Assembly (NCBI GenBank): GCA_015234525.1 | Contig: JADGMX010000020.1 | Location: 62,001-126,000 of the forward strand | Length of the DNA: 64,000 bases | Source of the DNA: Flavobacterium sp. | Lineage (GTDB): Bacteria; Bacteroidota; Bacteroidia; Flavobacteriales; Flavobacteriaceae | Direction of reading: 5' to 3' | Part shown: positions 1 through 8,606 of the stretch, piece after piece | How positions within the stretch are numbered: the stretch's first letter is position 1 | Layout of the letters: each line of letters starts with the position of its first letter | The notes under the pieces: model-generated | What the model was told of the DNA's origin: nothing | Seen by the model: the letters and a program-made list of their open reading frames with translations, nothing else | The model's database searches: none | Program-made: the position numbers and the translations under genes

Positions 1-1
1 G

Positions 2-1402
2 TTCGATCAAATCTTTAGTCAAGCAGATAAGAAACCAGACTCGCTGGCATCAATGCTGCATCAAGCCGATATTGTCAGCGATCAAATACGCGAACTCACA
101 TCCACGCTGCTTGAGGATGAAGTTTCACGCGTCCACAAATACGAAATCGCACATAAGTATGATGTCGATACCTCTGTCATCACATCATTTATCCTGGTCA
201 CCATCGCACTTTTTATTTTGCTGGTGTCGCTAAATCGGATTAACGCCGACCTCAAAAGCCTTAAGCAACTTAACGACGAACTCCAATTTGTTAATCATAC
301 CTTCAACAATGCCGAGAAAGTAGCCGGAATGAGCCATTGGAAATACAATCTGGTCACCCGGAAATTTTCGTTTTCAGATAATTTCTTTAGTTTGATAGGT
401 AAAGGTTTTGATGCCTCGAAACTCGGTTTAAAGTCGATTATCGCACGGTTGCATCCAGACGATCGCGATCATGTGCGGCACCTTTATCAGACATCGTCAA
501 AGCAACGTCAGCCTTTTTCGGTGATTTACCGCATGATGGTCGGTGAAGATGAAATCAAATACGTCAAAACCCTGGTGAGCTATACTGAGAATTCGCAAGG
601 TCAAATGGTCGAAATCGGTGTTAACTATGACATCACCGACCAACATCAAACTACTGTCGAACTTCAGCAAAACAACCGCGAACTTCGTGATATCAACGCA
701 GAACTCGAGTCCTTCAACAACATCGTGAGCCACGACCTTCAGGAACCGCTGCGGAAAATTCAAATGTTTATCTCGCGTATCGATGAGCGTGAGGCCGAAA
801 ATTTGTCTGATGCCGGCCGCGACTACTTTTCACGTATTAAGATTTCGGCAAATCGGATGCAGAATCTATTAATCGATCTGGTCAATTTCTCGCGAACCAT
901 GAAAGGCGAGAAGAACTTCGAACTTGCTTCGCTTAACGATATCGCAGCCAATGTCCTGACCGAACTCGGCATGAATATCGAGGAAAAGAATGCCGTCGTA
1001 ACTGTTAAGAAACTCCCGACAGCGCTGGTAATTCCCTTTCAAATGCACCAACTTTTCATCAACCTGATGACCAATTCGCTTAAATTCGTCAAAGCAGGTT
1101 CGCGGCCAGAAATCACCATTAAAACCGGCAATATTCACCCAAATGAAGCGGTCGATGGCAATTTGCTCAAATCTTCCGAGTGGCATAAAATCGTGGTGTC
1201 GGATAACGGTATCGGCTTCTTGCCTGAATTCGCCGACAAAGTTTTCCTTTTATTCCGCCGCCTCGAAAAAGACGCTGATTATTCGGGTACCGGCATCGGA
1301 CTCGCCATCTGCAAAAAGATTGTTGAGAATCACAAAGGCCACATCATTGCACAAGGTACGCCCGGAAAAGGCGCTACTTTTACGGTTTATCTTCCAAAAT
1401 AG
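2..1402 (+). CDS. Sensor histidine kinase, 5' end outside window
   Basis: The reading frame is open from base 2, so the true start lies upstream and the ATG at 53 is probably internal. A transmembrane helix (codons near 170-235) follows a short extracytoplasmic or helical segment. Next come a PAS-like domain (about 310-640), a coiled linker, a HisKA domain whose SHDLQEPLRK motif places the phospho-acceptor His at 731-733, and a HATPase_c domain with an N-box (LMTNSLKF), a DNGIGF G1 box and a GTGIGLAICKK G2 box. It should autophosphorylate and pass phosphate to a response regulator, but no regulator follows here; a receiver protein may lie upstream. The signal sensed cannot be told from the visible part. 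Confidence 0.93.
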   Translation, partial: FDQIFSQADKKPDSLASMLHQADIVSDQIRELTSTLLEDEVSRVHKYEIAHKYDVDTSVITSFILVTIALFILLVSLNRINADLKSLKQLNDELQFVNHTFNNAEKVAGMSHWKYNLVTRKFSFSDNFFSLIGKGFDASKLGLKSIIARLHPDDRDHVRHLYQTSSKQRQPFSVIYRMMVGEDEIKYVKTLVSYTENSQGQMVEIGVNYDITDQHQTTVELQQNNRELRDINAELESFNNIVSHDLQEPLRKIQMFISRIDEREAENLSDAGRDYFSRIKISANRMQNLLIDLVNFSRTMKGEKNFELASLNDIAANVLTELGMNIEEKNAVVTVKKLPTALVIPFQMHQLFINLMTNSLKFVKAGSRPEITIKTGNIHPNEAVDGNLLKSSEWHKIVVSDNGIGFLPEFADKVFLLFRRLEKDADYSGTGIGLAICKKIVENHKGHIIAQGTPGKGATFTVYLPK

Positions 1403-1407
1403 TTAAG

Positions 1408-1479
1408 ATTTTTGGGCGTGCCCCAAGGGTCGCGCTTTCGGCTGCACACGGTGCTTGCCTCTATCGCTCACGCGAATTG
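1408..1479 (-). repeat. Interspersed repeat copy 1, right module only
   Basis: Read on the minus strand, this stretch has the same landmarks as three other intergenic sites in the window: a start resembling CGCGTTAGGGATTGA (here CGCGTGAGCGATAGA), a small hairpin (GCACCGTGTGC), a central GAAAGC.CG block and an end of GGCACGCCCAAAAA. It lies six bases after the kinase stop codon. Its role is unknown; it may fold as RNA at the 3' end of the kinase transcript. Confidence 0.6.
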
Positions 1480-1866
1480 CTAAGCAGCGTCAGGATCACT
1501 ACTACTGAAACCATACCGGCGAATCGGTTATTTTACGTTAATTAACTTGTTGCGAAAAATAAACTTCCGTTTAGCGTCCCAAAAAATCGACGAAGTGCAC
1601 AAAAAATATTGACTCGTAAGTATTTTCGCGCGTTTTTGCAAATTTTTTTAAATTTTTTTGTTAAAGTTTTTAGCGACTGTTTTTCAATGGGTTATGATTG
1701 CTATCAAGCGTAAACACTAAGGTTTTCAACCCGTATCCAATTTTAAAATAATCGACAAACTGTATCATTTTACCGACGAAATGCAAATTTTACTTTTTTA
1801 GTTGTAAATATTTTTAGAAGTTTGCGGTGAAAGTAATCCCCAAGTTTATTTTTAAACCGTCTACTT
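1480..1866. other. Intergenic stretch with no recognised gene
   Basis: These 387 bases become strongly AT-rich towards the protease gene. No convincing ORF or RNA gene was seen, and no clear TAnnTTTG box. The stretch presumably holds the promoter and leader of the following secreted metalloprotease, but I cannot place them. Confidence 0.5.
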
Positions 1867-4800
1867 ATGAAGCAGTTCTCCTTAATTCTTGCAGTTTTTT
1901 GTTTTCAAATCAGTCTTGGACAATGGTCAAAAACCACAGCCACCACCGGAACAATCTCCGAGAATCATAATGGATTGCGCAATCCTAATATCTACGCACT
2001 AAATTTAGCTCAACTCGAGCAGAATATTGCCAACTCTTCCGAAGTTGCTTTCCCTGATGCCAACGGGCAACTCAAGCGATTCGCCGTGACAGTTTCCTCG
2101 AATATGCACCCGGATCTGGCAGCTCGTTTTCCCGAGATTAAGACTTATGTTGGTTACGAAATCGGGCAATCCGCAAAAGCATATTTTTCCATTTCGCCAC
2201 TTGGACTTTCGGTTATGATTCTAGAACCTGGAAAATCGGGTTTGTTTATTGAACCGTATTCAGACGATTTGTCATCATACGTGGTTTTCAACAAATCGGA
2301 TAAAGTCAACTTCGAGCCTTTAGCGTGCGGTGTTGCCGAAGAAATTGAAGCCATTTCACCACTGTTTCGTCCAAACGCTGATGACGGTAGATTGCGAACT
2401 TTCAGACTTGCTTTATCGGCTACAGCAGAATACACGACTTTTTTCGGCGGTACAAAGGCTCTTGCGCTTGCAGCTATGAACAATACGATGACGCGCGTAA
2501 ACGGTGTTTTTGAAAATGATTTCAGCATCCGCCTTGAGCTTATTCCTAACACAGAGGATTTAATTTTTACAAATAGTAATACAGATCCTTATCCTGCTTA
2601 TGGTGGATGGGGAATTGCGCTGCAAAATCACCTTACAAATACAATCGGAAACGGCGCATACGATATCGGTCATGTATTCTCGCGCGCCGTTGGTGGTGGT
2701 GGAAATGCGGGATGCCTTGCTTGCGTTTGCCGGAATCCAACGCCTGCACAACCCTATGGAAAAGGGAGCGCTTATACGACCCGCTCGATTCCTGCCGGCG
2801 ATGCATTCGACATCGATTATGTAGCGCATGAAATGGGACATCAATTTGGTGCGAATCATACATTTACTTATCAGGCAGAAGCTACAATGGCTCAAGTTGA
2901 ACCCGGAAGCGGATCAACAATCATGGGTTACGCCGGAATTGCCGGAGCAAACAATCTTCAAAACAACAGCGACACTTATTTTCATGGCTACAGCATTCAG
3001 CAGGTCACAAACTTTGTAAAGTCGACGACGTGCGCTGCAGTGACTGTTCGTCCCAACGCAACACCAACAGCAAACGCCGGAGCTGATTATATTATACCGC
3101 GCAACACGCCATTTATGTTAACCGGTACTTCAACTGATGCCGACGGCGATAATTTAACATACAACTGGGAACAAATCGACAGCGGCGGTCCATATGCGAC
3201 CAATCCGACAGGAACATCGTATTCAGGACCGCTTTTCCGGTCATTTCCACCGACAGCGAGTCCAACACGATATTTTCCAAAGTTAGCTACGATACTCAAC
3301 GGTCAAACTCTAGGGTCATGGGAAGCACTTCCGCTTGGTTACCGACCGCTTAACTTTCGATTTACGGTACGCGACAACCAAGGGGCAAACAATAGCGACG
3401 ATGTTCAGATCGTGACCAGCGCTTCTGCAACAGGCTTTGCTGTTACTTCGCCAAATACGGCGGTAACCTGGAACGCGGGATCAACACAAACTGTTACGTG
3501 GAATGTTGGTGGGACCAACACCGGCGATGTAAATACGCCAAATGTCGAAATTTATCTGTCGACTGACGGCGGTTATACGTACCCAATTCTGTTAGTAGCT
3601 TCGACCCCAAATGATGGCAGTGCGGAAGTAACAGTTCCTTCAAACGGCGGAACTCAAAACCGGATAATGGTCAAAGGTAAGGGCAACATCTTTTTTGATG
3701 TTTCGAATGCAAATTTCACAATTGTTTCTAACTTGCCTTGTTCGGTAACAACCACATGGAATGGCAGCGGATGGAGTAACGGGGCTCCAACTCCGACCAT
3801 GACGGCAATCATAAACGGGCCGATTACGGTTTCAGCTGCGAATTCATTTATAGCGTGTAATTTGATCATCAATTCGAATTTTGTTGGAAATTCAAATGGC
3901 TTTATCGAAGTTGAAAATGATATTACAGTCAATCACTCAACCGGAACGATGCTTTGTAAGTCGGGTTTTAAATTGATTCAAAAAGGTGATGCGTCAATAT
4001 TTAACGGAACCGTTACCGTTGAACGCACTACCACCGAATTAAAACCCCTTGATTATACCTATTTTTCATCGCCAACATTTACATCAACTATCAATAGTGC
4101 ATTTCCAACCACAAAATGGCAGGCAACTTCAAGATATAAATATGCAACGAATCTGCATTACGACGTTGAAACGGCTTACAACGGAGTAGTCGTTTTAATG
4201 GAGCCTGACGGAAGTGACGACGATGGCGATGCCTGGATTCCGGTGTTGTCTAACGAAACTACGGCTCCAGCGCGCGGCTATGCAATTCAAGTCAAGAATA
4301 CAGGGAATTTCCCACGTACAGAAACGGTCGCCTTTACCGGTATTGCCAATAGTGGAATTATCAATAAATCAATTTTACTTAGTGCAAATCCTGAGGCCAC
4401 AAACGATGACATGAACCTTGTGGGAAATCCTTATCCCTCAAGCATTCACGCACCATCATTTATTGAGGCGAACCTCGGAATCATCGAAGGATATGTGGCG
4501 CTTTGGTCGCATAGCGGAACACTAAGTGATGCTTATGCCGGAAATATGGCACTCAATTATTCGGCTAACGACTACGTTTTCATTACCATGTTGGGCGGAG
4601 TAAACGCTGCTCAAGATGGTCAATATCCTTCAGATTACATCGCCAGCGGTCAAGGCTTTTATGTTGAAGCTAAAACGGCAGGAAATCTAATATTTAAGCC
4701 GTCGTTTATGGGGTCAAATTATGATAACTCGACACCAAATGTCTTCTTTAGAAACGCTGAACAGAATAAAGCGTGGATAAGCATGCATAGCGAGGAAGGA

Positions 4801-5373
4801 TTGTACTCGCAGCAACTCATCGGTTATACGCCGCAAACAACATTAGCGTATGATAATGGTTACGAAGTTAAAACCTCGGATGTTTTGCAGGCTTTGAAAT
4901 TTTATTCGATCGAAGGCGATAAGTTCCACATTCAGGCACGTCCGGAGTTCAGCGTTGATGATGTGGTGAAAGTTGGATATTTTAGCGCGGTGGCTGAAAC
5001 CTTCACCATTACTGCTGATTCTTTGATCGGAATTGAAAACGTTTATATTAAAGATAAAGGCGTTGTACATTCGCTGCCATACACCTTTTCAACCGAGGCA
5101 GGCGAGTTTAACGACAGGTTTGAGGTTGTTTATCGTCAAACCGCACTTGATGTTGATGAGGTCACTGAAAACAATCCGATTCAGGTTTATCCAAATCCAA
5201 CGACTGATGTTGTAACAATTGAAGGCGAATTCGAAAGCTATGAATTGTTTACGATCCTGGGCCAAAAAGTTCTTTCTGGTACTACTGCTAAACTAAATTT
5301 AAACCACTTGCAGTCGGGTGTTTACATTCTGCAGCTCGACGGTTCAAAAACCATAAAGATTGTAAAGAACTAG
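1867..5373 (+). CDS. Secreted reprolysin-like zinc metalloprotease with T9SS sorting domain
   Basis: A predicted secreted protease of 1168 residues. Residues 1-19 form a signal peptide ending SLGQ. The catalytic region carries the metzincin signature HEMGHQFGANH from residue 321 (His321, Glu322, His325, His331), followed by a STIMGY Met-turn, as in reprolysin-like peptidases. PKD/Ig-like sandwich segments follow (about 400-620), then a long region of unknown fold. The last 65 or so residues match a T9SS type A sorting domain (VYPNPTTD start, GQKVL, SGVYILQL, end KIVKN). The protein should cross the outer membrane through the type IX system and be released or anchored at the surface. It stands alone, with its own terminator. 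The natural substrate is unknown. Confidence 0.93.
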   Translation: MKQFSLILAVFCFQISLGQWSKTTATTGTISENHNGLRNPNIYALNLAQLEQNIANSSEVAFPDANGQLKRFAVTVSSNMHPDLAARFPEIKTYVGYEIGQSAKAYFSISPLGLSVMILEPGKSGLFIEPYSDDLSSYVVFNKSDKVNFEPLACGVAEEIEAISPLFRPNADDGRLRTFRLALSATAEYTTFFGGTKALALAAMNNTMTRVNGVFENDFSIRLELIPNTEDLIFTNSNTDPYPAYGGWGIALQNHLTNTIGNGAYDIGHVFSRAVGGGGNAGCLACVCRNPTPAQPYGKGSAYTTRSIPAGDAFDIDYVAHEMGHQFGANHTFTYQAEATMAQVEPGSGSTIMGYAGIAGANNLQNNSDTYFHGYSIQQVTNFVKSTTCAAVTVRPNATPTANAGADYIIPRNTPFMLTGTSTDADGDNLTYNWEQIDSGGPYATNPTGTSYSGPLFRSFPPTASPTRYFPKLATILNGQTLGSWEALPLGYRPLNFRFTVRDNQGANNSDDVQIVTSASATGFAVTSPNTAVTWNAGSTQTVTWNVGGTNTGDVNTPNVEIYLSTDGGYTYPILLVASTPNDGSAEVTVPSNGGTQNRIMVKGKGNIFFDVSNANFTIVSNLPCSVTTTWNGSGWSNGAPTPTMTAIINGPITVSAANSFIACNLIINSNFVGNSNGFIEVENDITVNHSTGTMLCKSGFKLIQKGDASIFNGTVTVERTTTELKPLDYTYFSSPTFTSTINSAFPTTKWQATSRYKYATNLHYDVETAYNGVVVLMEPDGSDDDGDAWIPVLSNETTAPARGYAIQVKNTGNFPRTETVAFTGIANSGIINKSILLSANPEATNDDMNLVGNPYPSSIHAPSFIEANLGIIEGYVALWSHSGTLSDAYAGNMALNYSANDYVFITMLGGVNAAQDGQYPSDYIASGQGFYVEAKTAGNLIFKPSFMGSNYDNSTPNVFFRNAEQNKAWISMHSEEGLYSQQLIGYTPQTTLAYDNGYEVKTSDVLQALKFYSIEGDKFHIQARPEFSVDDVVKVGYFSAVAETFTITADSLIGIENVYIKDKGVVHSLPYTFSTEAGEFNDRFEVVYRQTALDVDEVTENNPIQVYPNPTTDVVTIEGEFESYELFTILGQKVLSGTTAKLNLNHLQSGVYILQLDGSKTIKIVKN

Positions 5374-5395
5374 TTTGTATTGATTGATTATTTGA

Positions 5396-5426
5396 AGTCC
5401 TGATTTAATTATCAGGACTTTTTTTG
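5396..5426 (+). terminator. Intrinsic terminator after the metalloprotease
   Basis: A perfect 8-bp stem (AGTCCTGA / TCAGGACT) with an 8-base loop is followed by a run of T. Confidence 0.9.
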
Positions 5427-5453
5427 TTTAGTTGATTAAATTTGGAAGAAAAA

Positions 5454-5948
5454 ATGAAAATCAAAAGTGCTTCAGAAAGCGATTTAGAGGTGGTCATGAG
5501 CATTATTGATGACGCTCGTCAACTGATGCGTAAGTCAGGGAATTTAACGCAATGGTCGAATGGATATCCATCATCAGAAATTATTCTGGACGACATCAGT
5601 TCTGGTCATGGCTTTGTTTGCATCGAAGACTCACTCCCGGTTGGTTATTTCTGCTTTATGCATGGCGAGAATCCCGATCCAAATTACAATGTGATCGAGG
5701 CAGGGAAGTGGTTAAATGATCAGCCATATGGCGTCATTCACCGGTTGGCGTCGTCAGGAAAAAAACGTGGAATTGCTCAGGCGGCTTTTGATTTTGCATT
5801 CTCCAGAATAAGCAATGTTCGTGTCGATACGCATCATGATAATCTTCCGATGCAGCGCTTTTTGCGAAACAATCAATTTGTTTACTGCGGAATAATTTAT
5901 GTTCAGGATGGGAGTCCGCGCGATGCTTTTCAAAAACTCATCAAATAG
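5454..5948 (+). CDS. GNAT family N-acetyltransferase
   Basis: A predicted acetyl-CoA-dependent N-acetyltransferase of 164 residues. It shows the GNAT pattern of an early strand-helix (IKSASESDLEVVMSII), a central strand region (GYFCFMHG), an acetyl-CoA binding stretch with SSGKKRGIAQAAFDFAF, and the late VDTHHDNLPMQRFLRNNQF segment seen in many ribosomal or small-molecule acetyltransferases. The frame opens at a TTG at 5442, but the ATG at 5454, preceded by GGAAGAA, is the more natural start. It stands alone between two terminators. The acceptor substrate cannot be deduced. Confidence 0.85.
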   Translation: MKIKSASESDLEVVMSIIDDARQLMRKSGNLTQWSNGYPSSEIILDDISSGHGFVCIEDSLPVGYFCFMHGENPDPNYNVIEAGKWLNDQPYGVIHRLASSGKKRGIAQAAFDFAFSRISNVRVDTHHDNLPMQRFLRNNQFVYCGIIYVQDGSPRDAFQKLIK

Positions 5949-5970
5949 TCACGTTGTATAAAAAGAAAAA

Positions 5971-6000
5971 GTCTCATGCTTTACACATGAGACCTTTTTT
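5971..6000. terminator. Bidirectional terminator between GNAT gene and tRNA
   Basis: The 8-bp stem GTCTCATG / CATGAGAC has a 7-base loop. It is followed by C and six T on the plus strand and flanked by an A-rich tract that reads as T on the minus strand. It can therefore end both the acetyltransferase transcript and the tRNA transcript. Confidence 0.9.
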
Positions 6001-6001
6001 G

Positions 6002-6075
6002 TAGCGAGGACGGGAGTTGAACCCGTGACCTCAGGGTTATGAATCCTGCGCTCTAACCGACTGAGCTACCTCGCC
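6002..6075 (-). tRNA. tRNA-Met (anticodon CAT)
   Basis: On the minus strand these 74 bases fold as a full cloverleaf. The acceptor arm is GGCGAGG / CCTCGCT with a terminal G-U pair and discriminator A, the D arm is GCTC / GAGC, the anticodon loop is TTCATAA with anticodon CAT, and the T arm is ACGGG / CCCGT around TTCAACT. CCA is not encoded. The anticodon stem has an A-C opposition next to the loop. CAT could also be an Ile2 tRNA modified with lysidine, but the body looks like elongator Met. It lacks the C1 mismatch usual for initiator tRNA. Confidence 0.92.
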
Positions 6076-6221
6076 ATAATTGCATCATTACTGCTGCATT
6101 TCCGGGTGCAAATATAAAACTAATATTAAAGCATCCAAATATTAATTTTCGAAAAAATTTATGTATTAATAAAAGCTGTTTTTCAAATAATATATTATAT
6201 ATTCGGCACAAAAAATTGCAC

Positions 6222-6614
6222 ATGGACGTTAAAGTACGATACGAGATCGAATTCCCGGTAAACTCTTCACCGCAGTTGCTGTACCAATACATTTCGACGC
6301 CATCAGGCCTTTCTGAGTGGTTTGCAGACAATGTAAATTCGCGGGGCGAGTTTTTTACATTCATTTGGAATGACTCACAGGAAAAAGCGCGCTTATCTTC
6401 GAAAAAGTCGGGTGAAAAAGTTAAGTTCCGCTGGGTAGATGATAACGATAAGGACACCGATTTCTATTTTGAACTCCGAATTTTAGAGGACGAAATTACT
6501 AAAGATGTCTCATTGATGGTTATTGACTATGCTGATGAAGAAGAGGTAGACGAAGCAAAATTACTTTGGGAAAATCAGATTTCAGATTTAAAACACGTAA
6601 TCGGGTCGGTTTAA
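6222..6614 (+). CDS. START-like (SRPBCC fold) domain protein
   Basis: A protein of 130 residues with features of the AHSA1/START-like group: an N-terminal strand (KVRYEIEFPVNSSPQLLYQYISTP), a short helix ending GLSEWFADNV, antiparallel strands (FRWVD, YFELRIL), and a C-terminal helix with WENQISDLKHVIGS. The family binds hydrophobic ligands or acts as a chaperone-like module; no ligand can be named. The ATG at 6222 is chosen over a TTG two codons upstream. A terminator hairpin starts 22 bases after the stop. Confidence 0.82.
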   Translation: MDVKVRYEIEFPVNSSPQLLYQYISTPSGLSEWFADNVNSRGEFFTFIWNDSQEKARLSSKKSGEKVKFRWVDDNDKDTDFYFELRILEDEITKDVSLMVIDYADEEEVDEAKLLWENQISDLKHVIGSV

Positions 6615-6629
6615 TCGACCGATAAAACA

Positions 6630-6637
6630 TATCTTTG
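6630..6637 (+). promoter_or_regulatory. -7 box (TATCTTTG) for the class IV aminotransferase
   Basis: TATCTTTG fits the Bacteroidota TAnnTTTG consensus. Its last G is the first base of the following terminator hairpin, so transcription would begin inside the hairpin, about 19 bases before the ATG. No clear -33 element was seen. Confidence 0.5.
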
Positions 6638-6662
6638 CCCTGAATTTTTCAGGGCTTTTTTT
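6637..6662 (+). terminator. Terminator of the START-like gene, abutting the next ATG
   Basis: The stem GCCCTGA / TCAGGGC has a 5-base loop and is followed by seven T that end directly at the ATG of the next gene at 6663. Confidence 0.85.
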
Positions 6663-7496
6663 ATGGTAAATATTAACGGAGAAATCCTCTCAGACTCCTC
6701 TTTTGAAATCGCAAATCGCGGTTTTTTATTTGGCGATGGCGTATTTGAAACAATGAAAATCGTTAGGGGAAAGATCTTATTCTACGAAGATCATTACTTC
6801 CGCCTGATGTCGGCTATGCGAATCGTTCGGATGGAAATCCCGATGTCATTCACACCTGAATTTATCGAACAGCAGATACTTAATCTGGCAATTTCAAACA
6901 ATATTTCTGACGGTGCGAGAGTGCGGCTAACTGTTTTCAGAAGTGGTAGCGCGCAATACCTGCCGCAGTCGAAAGAAGTTTCGTTTGTAATTTCAGCTGA
7001 ACCGTTAGTAGCGGGTTATTCTTTAGATCATAGCGCCTACGAAGTCGATTTGTTTAAAGATTATCACATCCCGAAACACTTGCTTTCAACCGTAAAATCC
7101 ACCAATAAGATGGTGAATGTTATTGGTAGCATTTATGCCGATGAAAACGGATTGCAAAATTGCCTGCTCCTGAACGAGTCTAAAAATGTGGTTGAAGCGC
7201 TTCAGGGGAATTTGTTCATGTTGATGGGAAACCGGTTAATCACACCTCCAATTACAGAAGGTTGTTTAAACGGAATCATGAGAAAGCAGATCCTGGCACT
7301 TGCCAAAAAAATGGATACGCTAGAAGTTGTGGAAGAGCCAATATCACCCTTTGATCTACAAAAAGCTGATGAATTGTTTGTGTCAAATGTGATTAAAGGA
7401 ATTCAGCCTATAACAAAGTACAGAAAAAAGGAATATGTATCGACACTGTCAACGCAGTTGCTCACGCGATTAAACGCGATGATAATGCTTAATTAA
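6663..7496 (+). CDS. Class IV aminotransferase (aminodeoxychorismate lyase / BCAT type)
   Basis: A PLP enzyme of fold type IV, 277 residues. It opens with MVNINGEI, then FLFGDGVFETMKI, a characteristic class IV substrate-site stretch. The PLP lysine is most likely in STVKSTNKMVN, and the VVEALQGNLFML and TPPITEGCLNGIMR segments match the family's cofactor-binding loops. Flavobacterial proteins of this size are usually annotated as class IV aminotransferases near PabC (4-amino-4-deoxychorismate to p-aminobenzoate). Branched-chain or D-amino-acid aminotransferase activity cannot be excluded from sequence alone. The gene overlaps the convergent yqgE-like gene by 8 bases. Confidence 0.85.
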   Translation: MVNINGEILSDSSFEIANRGFLFGDGVFETMKIVRGKILFYEDHYFRLMSAMRIVRMEIPMSFTPEFIEQQILNLAISNNISDGARVRLTVFRSGSAQYLPQSKEVSFVISAEPLVAGYSLDHSAYEVDLFKDYHIPKHLLSTVKSTNKMVNVIGSIYADENGLQNCLLLNESKNVVEALQGNLFMLMGNRLITPPITEGCLNGIMRKQILALAKKMDTLEVVEEPISPFDLQKADELFVSNVIKGIQPITKYRKKEYVSTLSTQLLTRLNAMIMLN

Positions 7497-8049
7497 GAAG
7501 TGGGTTTTCGGGCGCGTTCGACCAAATAGGGTAGTCGCCACCAAGTTCAAGTATTTTTTCTTTCCAAAAATCGGTTGTTGATTTGCCAATGATCTTATTT
7601 CGGTACAGATTCTCAGCCACTATCCAAGAGTTAGCCGCCATCTCGTTTTCGAGTTGTTGTGCATCCCATCCGGTATAACCCAGAAAAAATCGAATGTTGT
7701 CCCGTTTAATCCGGCCTTCATTGATCAGTTGACGCGTCAGATCGAAATCGCCACCCCAAAAAATGCCGTTTGAGATCTCGATGCTTTCGGGAATTAGTTC
7801 GGGAACATTGTGGATAAAATACAGATTGTCTTGCTCAACCGGACCACCATTGTAAATCTTAAAACTCGCTTCAACATCCGGAACCAAATCTCGAATCGTA
7901 TAGCGAAGTGGCTTATTGATGATGAATCCTACAGAACCCTCCTCATTATGGTCTGCCAATAAAATGACCGATCTGTTAAATGAAAGATCGCCGATTATTG
8001 ATGGCTCTGCTATAAGTAGTTGACCTTTTTTTAGTCGTTCGGATATCAT
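7489..8049 (-). CDS. YqgE/AlgH family protein
   Basis: A protein of 186 residues that matches the YqgE/AlgH (UPF0301) family from end to end. It starts KKGQLLIAEPSIIGDLSFNRSVILL, has the GSVGFIINKPL motif, the YNGGPVEQDNLYFIH segment, the FWGGDFD segment, and FFLGYTGWDAQQLENE. Family members are cytosolic, single-domain proteins of unsettled function; early reports of transcriptional control in Pseudomonas are not a firm assignment. It lies upstream of and convergent with the class IV aminotransferase. Confidence 0.93.
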   Translation of the reverse strand: MISERLKKGQLLIAEPSIIGDLSFNRSVILLADHNEEGSVGFIINKPLRYTIRDLVPDVEASFKIYNGGPVEQDNLYFIHNVPELIPESIEISNGIFWGGDFDLTRQLINEGRIKRDNIRFFLGYTGWDAQQLENEMAANSWIVAENLYRNKIIGKSTTDFWKEKILELGGDYPIWSNAPENPLLN

Positions 8050-8118
8050 TTTTGCAGCAATTTTAATTAAATTTAGCGAAAAAGTTTCTTTAGCTCCAAA
8101 TTTTTAGTCAAAAAAACA

Positions 8119-8150
8119 GAAAAAAAAAGCCTTTCGTAATGAAAGGCTTT
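8119..8150 (-). terminator. Terminator of the HU gene
   Basis: On the minus strand a 10-bp stem (AAAGCCTTTC / GAAAGGCTTT, 5-base loop) is followed by a run of eight or more T. Confidence 0.9.
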
Positions 8151-8166
8151 CAAATATATGTTAAGA

Positions 8167-8445
8167 CTATTTAGAATTAACTGATCCTTCTAGTTCTGCA
8201 CCACCTTTAAATTTCACAACGTTCTTAGCAGCAATTTTAATTGCTTTACCAGTTTGTGGGTTTCTACCATCTCTTGCAGCTCTTGAAGAAACTGACCAAG
8301 ATCCAAAACCTACCAAAGATACTCTTCCTCCATTTTTCAAAGTCTCGCTAACATTGTTTAGAAATGATTCCAGAGCTAGTTTAGCTGCACCTCTGCTTAT
8401 TCCTGCATCAGCAGCCATTGCATCGATTAATTCTGATTTGTTCAT
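8167..8445 (-). CDS. HU family DNA-binding protein
   Basis: A nucleoid-associated protein of 92 residues. The helical dimerisation part (MNKSELIDAMAADAGISRGAAKLALESFLNNV) is followed by the saddle strands (VSLVGFGSWSV) and the DNA-gripping arm, with RAARDGRNPQTGKAIKIAAKNVVKFKGG, where the RNPQTG motif carries the intercalating Pro. It should bind DNA as a dimer, bending and compacting it. It has its own promoter and terminator, in line with high expression. Confidence 0.96.
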   Translation of the reverse strand: MNKSELIDAMAADAGISRGAAKLALESFLNNVSETLKNGGRVSLVGFGSWSVSSRAARDGRNPQTGKAIKIAAKNVVKFKGGAELEGSVNSK

Positions 8446-8489
8446 AGTAATAAGTTATTAATTGTTGGTTAAACATTGTTGTTATAAAA

Positions 8490-8520
8490 CAAATTTAATT
8501 GGAATTCCTTACTGTGCAAG
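8490..8520 (-). promoter_or_regulatory. Promoter of the HU gene
   Basis: On the minus strand, CTTG (8517-8520) and TAAATTTG (8490-8497) are separated by about 19 bases, a close match to the Bacteroidota sigma-A promoter. The start codon is 45 bases downstream. Confidence 0.75.
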
Positions 8521-8606
8521 AGCTAGCACGGAAATTAGCGAATATTGTTAATAACTTACACTAATTGTTCATAACCTCGTAATTTTTCTGTAAGACCGCG
8601 CCAATC

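Noticed and set aside
1867..5373. Possible toxin or virulence protease
   Set aside because: The metzincin motif and T9SS tail support a secreted protease only. Nothing in the sequence indicates a host target.
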